From positions 618,474-682,473 of the forward strand of contig KB445797.1 of assembly GCA_000320605.2 (NCBI GenBank): 64,000 bases of DNA, given 5' to 3'. This DNA comes from Gelatoporia subvermispora B (taxonomy: Eukaryota; Basidiomycota; Agaricomycetes; Polyporales; Gelatoporiaceae). The position numbers were made by a program, and so were the translations under genes. Positions 44,433-55,630 of the stretch are shown here, piece by piece. Below the pieces are notes generated by a model that did no database searches, was not told the DNA's origin, and worked only from the letters and a program-made list of their open reading frames with translations. Within the stretch, counting starts at the first letter, position 1. Every line of letters begins with the position of its first letter.

Positions 44433-46552
44433 CTATGGCTGGTGGTGCTTGTGGAAATAGTCACGAAGCGAGAGATGGATTGGGGATATGACGCAGTCGG
44501 CATCGAGTGATATATCAATGATGGGATGCAGATGCTCAAGCGATGTGTTGACTTGATGTGCAGATATCCCGACCCTTGCCTGGATTGCAGACAAGGGTAC
44601 AGGCTCCGGCGAAGTCAAAATGATAGCTAGGATCCGCTTGACTGCACCTATCTCGTCGTCTTCGAGCTCGTCGGGATTCACGGCTCTGGTCAGGATGGGT
44701 TGGTATATGCGTTCCAGAGCCTCCCAGTGATGATTGCCAGTCGTGATCCTCTCAACCATTCTCTCCAGGCGTGGTACGGGGTCACGTTCAATGTGGTGTA
44801 TTGCAGAGTATGCGCAAATCCACAGGTTGCCTGAATGGCGTGTAAGAGCCGCCACGTCGTCCTCGCATGGCCAATCGGGTGGAAACTCGTATGGAGGGTC
44901 TAGGCGCCTTTGGCGTATCCGGATTTCCCGAAGACGTTGATCTATGTAAAGGCGAATTTCTCCTTGGACGAGAGGCTGCTTGATACTTTGCAGCCGGAAT
45001 TCGGAGACAATGTTTGATGGTTGCGATCGCAAGTGGCGTCGGATGACCTGTTCTGGTCGTGATGAGATGAATAGTCTGATAGGGATATGAGGAGCCCTGG
45101 CGACGAGCTTCCGCAGGATACACTCAGTTGCTTTGTGATTCGAGCACTCGTCCGGTGCATCCACAACCAGCACCAGTCTGGGTAACTTGCTCTCTGATGC
45201 GATTCGAAGAGGCCGTTCGAGCAGGTCTGTAACATGCTTGTCGGCGTTAATGTAGATGTCGGGATTCTCTTGTAAAACATTGAGCAGTGCATCCCGGTAG
45301 GCTGGAACCTGGCGGGCTATGGATACTGCGAGTGTTGGGATAATGTGCTTCGCAGTTCCTCGACTGGATCCTTTGACGCAGAAAAAGCTCCCGCCTAGCA
45401 TCCCCGCTCGCCGAAGAGATAGACAGAAGGAGCGCGCGATGGCTGATTTGCCCGTTCCGGCCATCCCGTCCAGCCAGAAGATGCGAGAACCGCCGTCATC
45501 GTCCTTCCATGTGTCCAAGGCTTGAAGAATACCCACACGAGTCCCTTCCATGCACTCGTCTCCAGCCTGTGCGTCAATCCCGGCATCAGGAATAGCGTGC
45601 AATAGCGATAGAATTTCTAGTGCAGGCTAATTAGCATGATGTCAGGAACGCACCAAAAGCGCTCACCTGTCGTTCTGATGTCCTCGGTAAGTTGCTCTTT
45701 GTGGAGCGCACAATCGAGCTACGATGGAATGTCAGCGGGTCAATTACCACAAAATCAAGTTGTGACCTACTTGAAATTCGTCGATCAAAGTTGCCAGCTT
45801 CCGAAACATAGTCTCAATATCTTGCAGATCGCCAGTGGCCTCTAGAGTCCGCTTGAAGAGTCCGCGTCCCGACTTGCCATTTATGGCGTCTGCAATCATC
45901 TCAAGATGTCTGACTGCTTGTGAGTCTACGGCTATATGCCACCATTCATTAGAGCTCACGTTGTGATCTTTGTAATACGTCTCTCAACAAGAGGTGATCT
46001 GTCTGGTACTGATTCGTAGTAGGCTAGAATTTTCTGTAGGCCCTTGATCTTTTCACAGATCTCCTCAAAGCCTTCTCGGGCATCTTGAACTTTCTTTCGG
46101 TCATCAAATAGTTAGCGGTATACACCGACTAAACAGTGAGGACGCACATCCACTGCATCCATCACGGCCACCACCCCAACAAGAGCAGCTTTGAGAGGAA
46201 GAAAGAGATCGCAGCCATCACTGATGGTCTCCAGTACTTCCTTCACCACGCGCCAGCCTACTTTCCTGCGCGACGTCTTCGCATTCGAGTCTGGTGCGGG
46301 CGCGTGTTTTGAACTTTCGCCAGACTGATGTACGAGTCTCCGAGGAGGATATCTAGAGCTCGTTGTCGGGTTTGGTGCTTCAGGTGCGCAGCCGGCGACG
46401 GGATCGTTAGCAACTGGTGTTGTACTCGCTGCTTGTGTGCGCTTGTGCTTCTTCTTTGGGTTAAAAAGTTCGATCAACTTGCGCTTCGACTTAGACGGCC
46501 CTGCCGGATTACCAGGCATTGTCAACGACACAGACATTTGGGAGAAAGGCAT
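44433..46552 (-). CDS. NACHT-domain NLR-type protein lacking C-terminal repeats
   Basis: Exons complement(44433..45616, 45667..45718, 45771..45909, 45960..46093, 46148..46552), introns 50-54 nt with GCTAAC-type branch sites, product 637 residues. The N-terminus carries a lysine-rich patch (KRKLIELFNPKKKHKR), then a helical region (KVQDAREGFEEICEKI, LATLIDEFQLDCALHKEQL) typical of agaricomycete STAND proteins. The P-loop DGMAGTGKSAIA is at about residues 293-304 and Walker B LVLVVDAPDEC at about 391-401, with Pro where Leu is usual. The protein then runs through the winged-helix part to ISPIHLSLRDYFHKHHQP and stops. WD40 or other sensor repeats normally follow this point, so it is either a short NACHT-only protein or a 3'-truncated gene. 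Likely role: signalling ATPase, perhaps in non-self recognition. Confidence 0.85.
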
Positions 46553-47324
46553 TCAGATGAGCAAACGTATCGGTAGGGGAGCGGGAAAGACATAGCATGC
46601 TTATAGGGTGGTGAGCTCTGGAAGCTGTGCAGCCGGGCCTGGCAGAAGCATAGCCATGGCGGACTCATGCCAAAGTCAGGCGACAGCTATTCCATGTGGA
46701 AAGTGGCGACAACTGCCACCCCCTAGACCTTGTTCTAACAAGACTCTCCCAATACCACATTGAGACATGGAAACGCCCACGAATGCGGTGATATCTGCTG
46801 TGCTGTGAACAGCCCCAGTTTTAGCCATGGAGGCGCTGAGTATAGCTAGAGCCTCACGTATACTTGTTATTTGAGTACTCATACAGTCTCAAAACTCATT
46901 CCAGGAAGCCAGCATACAACAAATTCCTGCTCCCGGACGTCAAAAAGACAGCGTCGACGCGCCTACACGCTTCACTTTGTTCTACAGACGAGCTGCGGAG
47001 TGCATTACGACCCTTGATACGCACAAGGATGTTGATCAGGAAGAAGAGTTACCGTACTAAGGCGCAGGTCGACGGCGGAGATGATGCCAGCAAACGCGAT
47101 GTTGTTGCTCCGTAGTCCGCACGTATTTGGAGTGGGTGCATGGGAAGCGGTGGGCACTGTGGAATGGATGCGGCATGTAGCCCACCGAGTATTTCGCGAA
47201 TGAGATGTACGTCGCATGCCTGGAGAGGCGCGCGAGAGGGACGAGCGCGGAGGCCGGCCTGGCGCAGTCGCTTGAGAGGAGCGCTACATTCGAGCCCTCA
47301 GCGCTATACCAAGTCAACCACACA
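46553..47324. other. intergenic stretch
   Basis: Upstream region of the NACHT gene and 5' region of a pseudogene; no motif identified. Confidence 0.4.
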
Positions 47325-48440
47325 GTGCGTTGAGCTGTTTCCCGCTTCTAGTGCGATAAACCTGACGGTGCCAGCAGACATCCCTCCAAATAACGAGTGT
47401 TCTGACGACCGGCCGGACTATGTCCTGACACTGAAGAATACGGGAGATCATTTATTGATCGCTGAGATCAAACGCGACTTGGTCATGTCTGCGGAGAACA
47501 TAGAGCTTAAATACGACTACGGTACTTTCAGACGTTTCGATAGCAACGACACGTGTTTATCGTGCTCGTATCCCAGGCGGCGTCACTCAGTGATGTGCGA
47601 TGGACTGATGGCACCGGGGGTCGAGGCGTGAGAACTCCTCCTTAACGAAACTTATCAACCAATCTATTAGCAGGCATCGTACAGCATGCAAAAGCCAGAA
47701 ATATGACCGCTTTTAACTTACGAGACTAATGGTTGCATATCCTTCCAGATGTCTGCCGAGTTTCGGGGTCCGGGGTCAAGCACATCACTGGCGTCACTAC
47801 CCTCGAGCTCGCTTGCAAGTTCGGATGTCGTGCAGTTGCAGAAAGCTAGAAGTGTTGCGTGACGAGGTTAGACATTACCTCGGCATTAGAAGGAATTGCA
47901 CGGCAAACACGTTCTGGTAATTCTCCGACTGTATCAAAGCAAGTTCCTGCCTCACAGAACTGCTAGACATCGCACAACTAATGACGACTTACTCGGGAAA
48001 GCGAGTGTCATCGTACAATGAGGAACTTAGCCAGCAAGTCGTGTGAGTCTCTTCTCATGCCGCTGTCATGATGTATCGTATTGTTGACAAGTGCGCTACG
48101 GCCAGAAGATGATGGACGCGTGCTAGGCATTACATATGGCTGGCATTTGATTTGTCTGGATATATTGAGTTGCTACCTTGTATGTACTTCGCCCGTGATA
48201 TCGATATTACCCTGACCCTGCATTTTGGTAGCCCACATCATCGTCAATCACTACATCATTGACCTGCCAGTTACATTGAATCAAGTTGCGTCAATGGCCT
48301 AGCACTGGTGGCGTTTTCCTCTTTTACGCGAGAAGGCGTTGGTGAAAGGGAAGGCGGTACTAGGTGCAATAAGCGAGGGTTGGATCAGAAGGAGGGCGAG
48401 GTATCTGAAGAATGGCTGCAGCCTTCGGGATTTTGGTCTC
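47325..48440 (+). pseudogene. decayed kinase-like protein gene
   Basis: Aligns along its length with the intact gene at 52995-54042: LTVPADIPPNNE, YVLTLKNTGDHLLIAEIKRD and MSAENIELKYDYGTF against LTIPADILPRNE, YILTLKKTGDHPLISETERT and LSAENMELIYDYGTF. After that the frame breaks. A block of about 170 bp is inserted at about 47610-47780, stops interrupt the middle (for example after GCAGAAAGC near 47847), and the catalytic-loop exon present in the partner is not recognisable. The last intron (GTATGT..GTAG, 48180-48228) and the C-terminal exon still align at DNA level. Not able to make a functional protein. Confidence 0.75.
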
Positions 48441-48510
48441 AAACAGAAGGACGCTGACTGTCTTTAATCTTTCAGGCGCTAAACATGAACGCCGAGCGTC
48501 CTGGCACTGG

Positions 48511-48816
48511 TCCGTTCACCACAGCACCATATGTCTTCGGATGTGTCTTACCACAAGCAGCCGTACTTCCCCTCGGCAACTACTTCACCCTCGACGCCCA
48601 TCGAGATGAAGTACACTGCGCTTGACACGTACCAGCACCATCAACAATGTATCCGCGATTCGCAGGTGGAGACGAATTCCGAGCTGTGAGGTGCCCCGGA
48701 CGCGTTGCGGATGCGTACACGGGCGCGGGGCACTCGTGCGCACACGCCGCTCAGGGCCATGTCATTCATACATCAGGAGATGCCTGCGGGTGGGACGCCC
48801 CCAACGAGTATTGAGG
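48511..48816 (+). pseudogene. decayed copy of the zinc-cluster factor's C-terminal tail
   Basis: HHMSSDVSYHKQPYFPSATT matches HHDISPDVSYHHQPHFASST of the orphan 3' half (about 36030-36080). Then come YQHHQQCIRDSQV against YQQQGMHDPQAQ, a stop, AYTGAGHSCAHAAQGH against AYAGAGHSYAHAAQGH, and FIHQEMPAGGTPP against FMQQEMPAAGAHPP. The reading frame is broken but the order is kept. Nothing upstream of the tail was found. Confidence 0.75.
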
Positions 48817-49158
48817 AGGAGGAGGATTATATTTTAACAGGTCTCGGGTCACGTGTACGCCTTGAATTTGATGCTTTTCTCACATATACTCCTCACCGCT
48901 CGTTCTGCGCTGTCTTTTCGCCTCTCGCTGTCAGCATGTGTTATATGTACAGTTTACGTCTTTGTTCCGTGTTCAACTGATAGAGCTTATGCTTGCTCCA
49001 AATTATAGACGATTTCCTATCTAATTTACTACAGAGGTCTGCATATCTTGTTGACCAATGTTACGTGTGCTACTGCTAATTCTATATCGTAACAGGAGGG
49101 CGAATATACTCGAGTACAGAGAGTCACTGATGTTAAATACGATTTAAGAAACTACAAT

Positions 49159-50290
49159 TCAATGCATCCGCGGTGTGTAAGATCTCGTCCATTCAGTTCC
49201 ATGCATGAGAGATCTCAAGTTCAAGGATACTCTAGATCGCCCGAGAAGCAGCAGATTACGAGGCCACCATAGACCTCTTTGATATTCCTCGGGAACCCAC
49301 AGCACTAGCTCGCCCTGCGGACCCCTTATCCAACCGTCTCCAAAGGAGAAGGCATCTCTTGGATCATCGATGGCACAGTCTTCGTACAATGAATGGAGCG
49401 CAAAAGAGTCGTCGATTTGGAGAGATGAGTCACCTTGTGATGTGACATACTCATCGTCGGCTGTATGTGAGCTCGGAGCTTGGCAATATGGCATACGCGC
49501 GATCGAGCTGATGTCGGAGAATGTGACAGCGGGGGACTGCCACGTAGAAGAGGTATGAATTAAATTACGATGCCTCCGCGAAAGACCATCCGTCAAATCC
49601 CAGACGCGAACCATTGTGTCGGCCGATGCGGACGCAAGGCAGGTTCCGTCCGGCGAGAAACAGATGGCCCGTACCATCTCTGTATGGCCTTGAAGAGGTC
49701 TTGTCACCGGCTGGCCTGTTTCTGTATCCCATACTCGGATCATCTTGTCCCATGATCCCGCGGCGATGCGCGTTCCATCTGGGGAAAATGCCACTGCGGT
49801 GACCGTCCCTGTTCCTCCCGGCAGCGATTGGAGCAACACCTGGCGAGTCGCAACATCCCAAATACGGAGTGTGTGGTCATATGAGCCCAATAGAATGCGA
49901 GTACCATCTCCGGAGACAGCAATGGATGTGATCCAATGTATGTGGCCCTCGAATGGTGGACATACTTCGGATCCTCTCCTCGCGTCCCATGCTCTGATAG
50001 TTCGATCCCACGGCCCGGAGAAGACGCGAGTTCCATCTGGGGAGAGGGCAACCGCGGATACCTATGCTGTGTGCCCAATCAACGCCCCTAACAAGACTCA
50101 ACCAGTTGTCACGTCCCATGAACGTGTGGTCTTATCCCATGATATTCCGGTCATCTCGGGGTGTTGAGCTAAGGGTGGGACTTTATGGCGAAGCCAAATT
50201 GTTGGTTCCGCTTCTAGACCGACCACATTCTAATGAATAACCTCTGCTTGTTCATCCCAGAGGTAGATCGCACCGTGACCACTGATCATT
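49159..50290 (-). pseudogene. WD40 part of an NLR-type gene, decayed
   Basis: The 3' part is open (49159 to about 50060): WD40 units VSAVALSPDGTRVFSG, GHIHWITSIAVSGDGTRI, TVTAVAFSPDGTRIAAGS and AICFSPDGTCLASAS, then the same tail as the gene at 3-2880 (GWIRGPQGELVLWVP, WWPRNLLLLGRS, HGTEWTRSYTP). Further upstream the frame WDVTTG-VLLGALIGHTA-VSAVAL has two in-frame stops (TGA and TAG). Beyond, only fragments such as SWDKTTRSWD and GHGAIYLWDE survive. No NACHT part is found nearby on this strand upstream, so this is a 5'-truncated relic. The TAG and TGA could derive from TGG and CGA by single transitions. Confidence 0.75.
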
Positions 50291-50694
50291 CCAGTTCAAG
50301 TCTCATATATTGATATCGCCAGACTACAGCTCTCATACGTTACAGGCAATGCAAGCGCGAGTCAATCGATTGCATATTGCTTGACATTCAACGTACATGG
50401 CAGGATCCGTCGTGCGCTGACGAATTAGACATCATTAACATTACTTGCCCGAGATAGAAGCTGTCTACTCCTATAGCACGGCACATGGTAATGACTGGGC
50501 TCTGATCCAGCTTTGATTCATCCGCAGTATCAAAATGGACGGGTTGATCAAGTCAACATGGATTTCTCATTCGTTCTGATCAAAGACATACACGATATAG
50601 CAGCAGCTACTGTGTACACCGACTTTCTTACTGCAAATTACAAACCAATGAAGCTCCATCCCAGTATCTTATCCCCAGCTATCGCCGCCTCGCG
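50291..50694. other. intergenic stretch
   Basis: Nothing recognised. Confidence 0.5.
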
Positions 50695-52215
50695 TTAGTC
50701 CTCATCCTCTGTGTCTTCTCCAATAGGATTAAAGAACCGCGGCGCAGGGATTGTGGGACCCCAAGACCGTGATTCAGGCCTCTTTCGTGCTGTGGTTTGT
50801 CTCAGGGTGCTGCATGCAGGAAGGTCCTATCAGTCGCCAAGTACATCCTTCGATTACCTGTCGGTACTCACCGGGAGTCCACTCCAGAACAAGGAGCTTC
50901 ACCAAGTGGCCAATTCGACGTCTCCGGGGGCGGGACGTGTACTGAGTCTGCAGGAATCAGGCCTAAACTCAGAGCGACCCAAGAGAACGCGGCTCTAAAA
51001 AGCCCGGTCGTTCCTTCGTACTGGCGGGACAGGTACAATGTTCTTGTATCGGGGTCACGAGCGTAAAATACGCATGTCTGACCTGTGGGAATGGCACCGT
51101 GATTTGATGTCATGAAGACCAGCTGAGTCCACATCTCGAGAGTGTTGTTGTCAGAAACAGGTTGATAGGAAATCACTATAATAGTCTTACCTGAGAGAGA
51201 ACCCGCGTCTGAGAACTTGCTTTGCTACTGTCGAGCACAGTCGGCCACTGAAACCTGATAGTAGGCCCATATGAAACATCTGTCCGCTTGTCCAAGTGCA
51301 ATATGTCGTCAAGCATGCCTCCCGTGGCCCCTGGGATGACATTGGTAAACTTGTTCTGCCATGCGGCGGGTGTCTTGTATTCTATCATCATACTCAAAAG
51401 ATACTCTTCTCGATCTTTCGGTTCAATCACGAGCATGGAATCTGGCTGAACCTTGCCGTACGGAGACGACGAGAAGTATTCTGAATTCATCTCTTCATGG
51501 CTACGGGTTCGGATCTCCCATGCAGCGAGAAGGGCTGGTTTGAAGATCGTTGCAAAGCACCAGTCCTCAACATCCTTCTCAGATGCATACTTATTTGCTG
51601 TGCCTTTGGCCGTATAATATGGATGGATGGTGGCCAGAAACTGATGATCTCTCGGGTTATCCCAATCGAATGTTACTGATCTCAACAAGTTGGAGGATGC
51701 ATCCCATAGCTGGTCGACAAGTTCTGGAACGTGGATGATATGCTCCATGCCTTCATTACTGTCACCGATTTTTATCTCTTCGGCCGTGAGTGCTTTGGTA
51801 CTCCCAGTTTTGGACTTTGTGGCTGCTATATTATCGCTTCCAAGCTTGGCAAAATTGTTACGGTTCAATTTCGGGACACATAAATTGAACACATCCTCCA
51901 GTGTTTTGGGGAAATTGTTAGTGTCGCCTGGATCGGAGACAGGCTGACTTCTCAGCCAAGGTTCCCGCTGCCGAATGGGTGTTTCGGGTATTTCGCTCTG
52001 CCGTGGATCGAACCCAAGGGGGAGTCTTTGCGGCGCATATTGAAATGACACGGGATGGAGTTTGTTTGATCTAACAGGTGTCTGAGCAGGTCCCGCTGGC
52101 GGAAAGTCCGCCTGAAAGCTGTCAGGGGAACTCTGTCATCGACGGAAGCGAAGCCAACTCTCACCAAGATATTCAATGGTGTGGCACTCAGTTTCTTGGT
52201 AGGCTTAGGTGGCAT
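50695..52215 (-). CDS. uncharacterised basidiomycete protein, partner-type region of kinase-like proteins
   Basis: Exons complement(50695..50809, 50872..51134, 51191..52111, 52165..52215), introns 53-62 nt with correct phases, product 449 residues. Start MPPKPTKKLSATPLNIL at 52215. The middle holds KDVEDWCFATIFKPAL, DSMLVIEPKDREEYLLSMMI then EYKTPAAWQNKF, and later MWTQLVFMTSNHGAIPTGQT and TRTLYLSRQYEG. The E-x(n)-EYK pattern in a strand-rich context recalls a PD-(D/E)XK-like fold, which I cannot confirm. The C-terminus is basic then acidic (ARKRPESRSWGP...GEDTEDED). I recall related sequences lying N-terminal to kinase-like domains in other basidiomycetes; here the kinase-like gene is separate and divergent, about 780 bp away. 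Function unknown. Confidence 0.7.
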
Positions 52216-52994
52216 GTTTCAATGTATTAAGTTCGAGGGGGGATATGAACTTCAGGCCCACAGACGGTAATGTGTTGGGAAGCAGGACTCATTCTCTGCC
52301 GTCCTTTTAAGTGGAGGCACCATCCAGGCAAGTATATGTTCAAGTGGCCACCAGGCCCTATCTCTCGTCCGACGCCACTTATTTCGGCATGGCTAGGACG
52401 GTCGTTGCTACTATGCGGATTCTACTGCTTAGCGTTACTCTGTATGGCCTCAAGAATGATCGGACATGTAGCTCTGATACACTATGCCGCTGTCAGCTGA
52501 GTGAGAGCTTTGTCATGAAAGTAGGTATCCTGATCGGCTTGCAACAATCGGATAATGTGCAGATTCTTCTGAAACTCCTCGAAGACGCCGTGTTCATTCC
52601 ACGGATTGTGGCGAGACAATATTGATCTGTCCGATGTGTTTGAGCGGTCCGTGTCCTGGTGACAGCGGAAAGACAGGATGATCGGTCACACGATTGGCTT
52701 AGATCTTGGTTACGCAGCAGCTTCTGTGATCGGTTATGGCGCGTACCATCGTCGTGTCTGGACATGTTTAGTCATTGGTCTTGTGGTACCAAACCTCTTG
52801 TTTGGATAGAAAGTTCGATTGTGGCGCCGTCGCTTGGCGCGTAACTATGGCAACAAAGACCCGAAGGAGAAGTCGATTGCCACTTGCTACAAGCCTTCTG
52901 ATAAAAGGGGCCACTACTCTGTTCCTGCATCTCACCGTCTTGTCCACATCCGAGAGTGTCATTCCTAAGAGCATCTTCTACTATCAGAAGTACG
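52216..52994. other. shared divergent promoter region
   Basis: Lies between two genes transcribed in opposite directions. No clear motif; short open frames on both strands are not protein-like. Confidence 0.45.
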
Positions 52995-54042
52995 ATGAGC
53001 TTGACGATCCCAGCAGATATTCTTCCACGCAACGAGCGTTATGGCAGTGCCTCGAACTATATCCTAACCTTGAAAAAGACTGGAGATCATCCCCTGATTT
53101 CTGAGACCGAGCGAACCTTGGTCCTTTCTGCAGAAAATATGGAACTGATATACGACTACGGCACCTTTACACACTCGACAGCGTTGACACGTGTCTATCG
53201 TGTTCGCGTCTCAACTGGCGGTGCGGCACTCGATCTTGCTTGCAAATTTGGATACAGCACGGAGAAACTAGCGGCGTTGCGTAACGAGGCTGGACATTAC
53301 CTCGGTAATCTTAAGGAATTGCAAGGCAAACACGTTCCGGTATTTTTCGGACTGTACGAAGGCAAGGGCGGTTTTCAGGAGACCCTGGACCTGGCGTGCC
53401 TAATTACGATCTACTCCGGAGAGCCAGTGACATCGTACAACGAAGAACTCAGTCCGCAAGTTGTGTGAGTTTTCTCTCATTTACTTGTAATCCCAGCGTT
53501 GTGTTTTGTTTACGCATTCCCCCACAGTCAGAACATCGCGGACGCATATCAGGCGATACATAGGGCCGGTATTTGGACGAACAACTACCACGAATACAAC
53601 AGTCTGATGGATGATAATGGCAAAATTACCGTCATTGATTTCGATGACGCTAGTCTGCATGATTGCCATGCGACGTATAGACCAGTATACAATGCACCAC
53701 GTCCACCGATTGAGGATCTGGGTAAATGTCCGGAACTTCACCGCTTATGCGACTTTTTTGAAGTTTGGCTACCTTGTATGTGCCTCTTGCGCGATACCGA
53801 CATTGCCCTAATCGTACGTTATTGTAGCCTTCATCGTCGTCAATCGCCACTTCATTGACCTGCCGATCACGGTGGAGGAAATTGTGGACTTGGCCGAAGG
53901 CTGGAAAGGTTATCCTCTTTCAGGCGAGGAGGCACGGGCCCAAGGGAAGGCTGCATTGGATAAAATTAGGGATGATTGGATCAGGAGGGGGTGCGAGGTG
54001 CCTGAGAAGTGGTGGCAGTATGAGTCGCAAGCAGAAGACTAG
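52995..54042 (+). CDS. protein-kinase-like protein with atypical catalytic loop
   Basis: Exons 52995..53464, 53528..53775 and 53828..54042 (introns 63 and 52 nt, GT..AG), product 310 residues. Start ATG at 52995 (MSLTIPADILPRNE). Kinase-fold landmarks: TRVYRVRVSTGG (glycine-loop area), LACKFG (likely ATP-anchoring Lys), NEAGHYL (helix C Glu), CLITIYSGEPV (hinge), IHRAGIWTNNYHEYNSLMDD (catalytic loop; HRD is absent and the pattern recalls HN-x-x-x-N of choline- or RIO-type folds) and VIDFDDASLHDC (metal-binding DFD in place of DFG). The C-terminus is helical and charged (EEIVDLAEGWKGYPL, DDWIRRGCEVPEKWW). The N-lobe is short compared with ordinary kinases. One decayed and one possible third copy lie at 47.3 and 43.6 kb. 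It may phosphorylate protein or a small molecule, or be a pseudokinase. Confidence 0.75.
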
Positions 54043-54617
54043 TGCCGACCTCATGTCTCACACACGAGCGTCGAGTTAGCGCAATATCGAAGTGATCGTA
54101 TGATCTGCACTGTACTGGACCTGCGCTGTACTGATCAAGGCCCACATAATATCATGGTTGATGAAGTACTGAACGGAAGGCCTTGAAACCATTGATCATA
54201 CGAGGAGTAGCGGTACTCCTAGTCTCTCTTGATCAACCCAGGAACTGGAATCTTCGTGGGTATCCTCACCGTCGGTCGTATTCAAAACTGGTGTCCTAGT
54301 CATCACTCGAACACATACACCTAGTGCAAGTCATGATAAAGGCAGCTTTGCGCCATGCTCTATGCAATAGACCCTGATGATGGACGGCATGATTGTGCAA
54401 CAGTGTTGAAGGGAACCCCAGGGCACAAGTTAGTACAAAGAGACAAGTTTACGCTAGTGCAACTTAGCGAAATGGCTAAGGGGATAAACCGCTCCTGCGC
54501 TCCTGGTATGGAATCACAGACGGTATTTCAAACTCGTACATCAGGTTACATCAACTCGCCGGGCAGATGCTAGGAGAAAGAGTCGCCATGGCGTCCAGTG
54601 GATATGAAGGGCTGTAC
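54043..54617. other. intergenic stretch
   Basis: Convergent gene ends; nothing recognised. Confidence 0.5.
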
Positions 54618-55223
54618 TCACTCGAAGATGTATACATCCTCGACTAGCCCCACCTTCTTCGCAATCTCCGACGTATACCGTTCCCCTCCCTTGCCCCTCC
54701 AGTCGATCTTGACCTGGTACTTCTGCGCCCAATCGAGCCCCAACAAAACATCCACCGGGAGCTGCAGATCCACCACCCAACACCCAACGCTATACTCACG
54801 CCCCTGCGCGTCAAACACCAGCTCGACGCGCCCATACACCTCCAGCGGGCCGCCCACGTACGTGCTGCGGAGCACGACGCGGTCCTCGGGGCGCAGGGGC
54901 ACGACGCGCGGGAGGAGCCCCGCGAGGCGCGCGAAGCGCATGTCGACGGCGGAGGCGGTGCCCGCGGAGGAGAACGTGGCGCGCGCGTTGGGCGTGCGCA
55001 GCGGGCGCGCGGAGATGGGGAAGCCGGTCGAGAGCACGCCGGCGCGCGGGTCTCGCGAGGCGGGCTCGCCGTGCAGCCCGCCGAGGGTTTCCGAGACGGA
55101 GAGCGCGGGCCCGGTTGCGGGCGGGAGAGGGGGGAGGCGCGGGATGCGCGCGAGGGAGGGCTGGAGGTCGGCGGCGGCTTCGAGGGTGGCGGCGAGGATG
55201 TAGTTGTTGCTCTCGAAGGCCAT
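54618..55223 (-). CDS. retropepsin-like protein without the usual DSG catalytic motif
   Basis: Single open frame of 201 residues, start MAFESNNYILAATLEAAADL. The second half resembles aspartyl protease domains of Ty3/gypsy-type retrotransposons: VDMRFARLAGL aligns with the segment after the catalytic motif, GRVELVFDAQGREY and WVVDLQLPVDVLLGLDWAQK match the typical DVLLGLDWLKK-type block, followed by KIDWR. Where retropepsins have D-S/T-G, this protein reads TFSSAGTAS, so the catalytic Asp appears replaced by Ser. There is no reverse transcriptase or gag nearby, the gene is GC-rich and its frame is clean, all fitting a domesticated host gene. A GTGAGT at the stop could be a donor to a further exon I could not place. 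Confidence 0.6.
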   Translation of the reverse strand: MAFESNNYILAATLEAAADLQPSLARIPRLPPLPPATGPALSVSETLGGLHGEPASRDPRAGVLSTGFPISARPLRTPNARATFSSAGTASAVDMRFARLAGLLPRVVPLRPEDRVVLRSTYVGGPLEVYGRVELVFDAQGREYSVGCWVVDLQLPVDVLLGLDWAQKYQVKIDWRGKGGERYTSEIAKKVGLVEDVYIFE

Positions 55224-55435
55224 TGTGAGATCGAGGATGGTTAGATGGGAAATCAGACTCCGGTTCGTGAGTTGCAGCTTTCGTCGTTACCGGTGCGAGC
55301 GGTAGCTGGCGACGTGAATTTGCAGCCTGAGCCTCGCGGGGCGTCCGTTATATGCTTGAAGCTCGTGCGGTCTTGACTCGGATCGAATCTGCGGACTGGT
55401 GCTCGGCCCCGCTGAGGTGTCGGAGACCACAGAGT

Positions 55436-55630
55436 GAGATCAGAGTCAGAACGGACGCAAATGTGCCCCTATCTGAGGCGGTTCCAGCCTTGTGACTAAC
55501 GGGAGCAAACCACGAGCGGGAAGACACAGGACTGCCAAGCATTCCATAGCCTCGTGTTCGTCTTTGCGAGGGCGCTCAGGAACGCATCAAACAGTCCGTC
55601 GTGAGGCCAAAAAGATTTTACCGGCGGGAG
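55436..55630 (+). repeat. direct repeat, copy 1 (includes tRNA-His 3' end remnant)
   Basis: Similar in order to 55911-56111: CAGAGTCA, TGCCCCTATC, GAGGGCGCTC (GCAGGGCGCTC-like in copy 2), AACAGTCCG, AAAAAGAT and CGGCGGGAG. It ends with a degraded version of the tRNA-His acceptor and T-arm bases. Confidence 0.6.

Noticed and set aside
48412..48837. Two short plus-strand open frames as a gene
   Set aside because: They overlap a region that aligns in another frame with the transcription factor tail and are better explained as its decayed copy.
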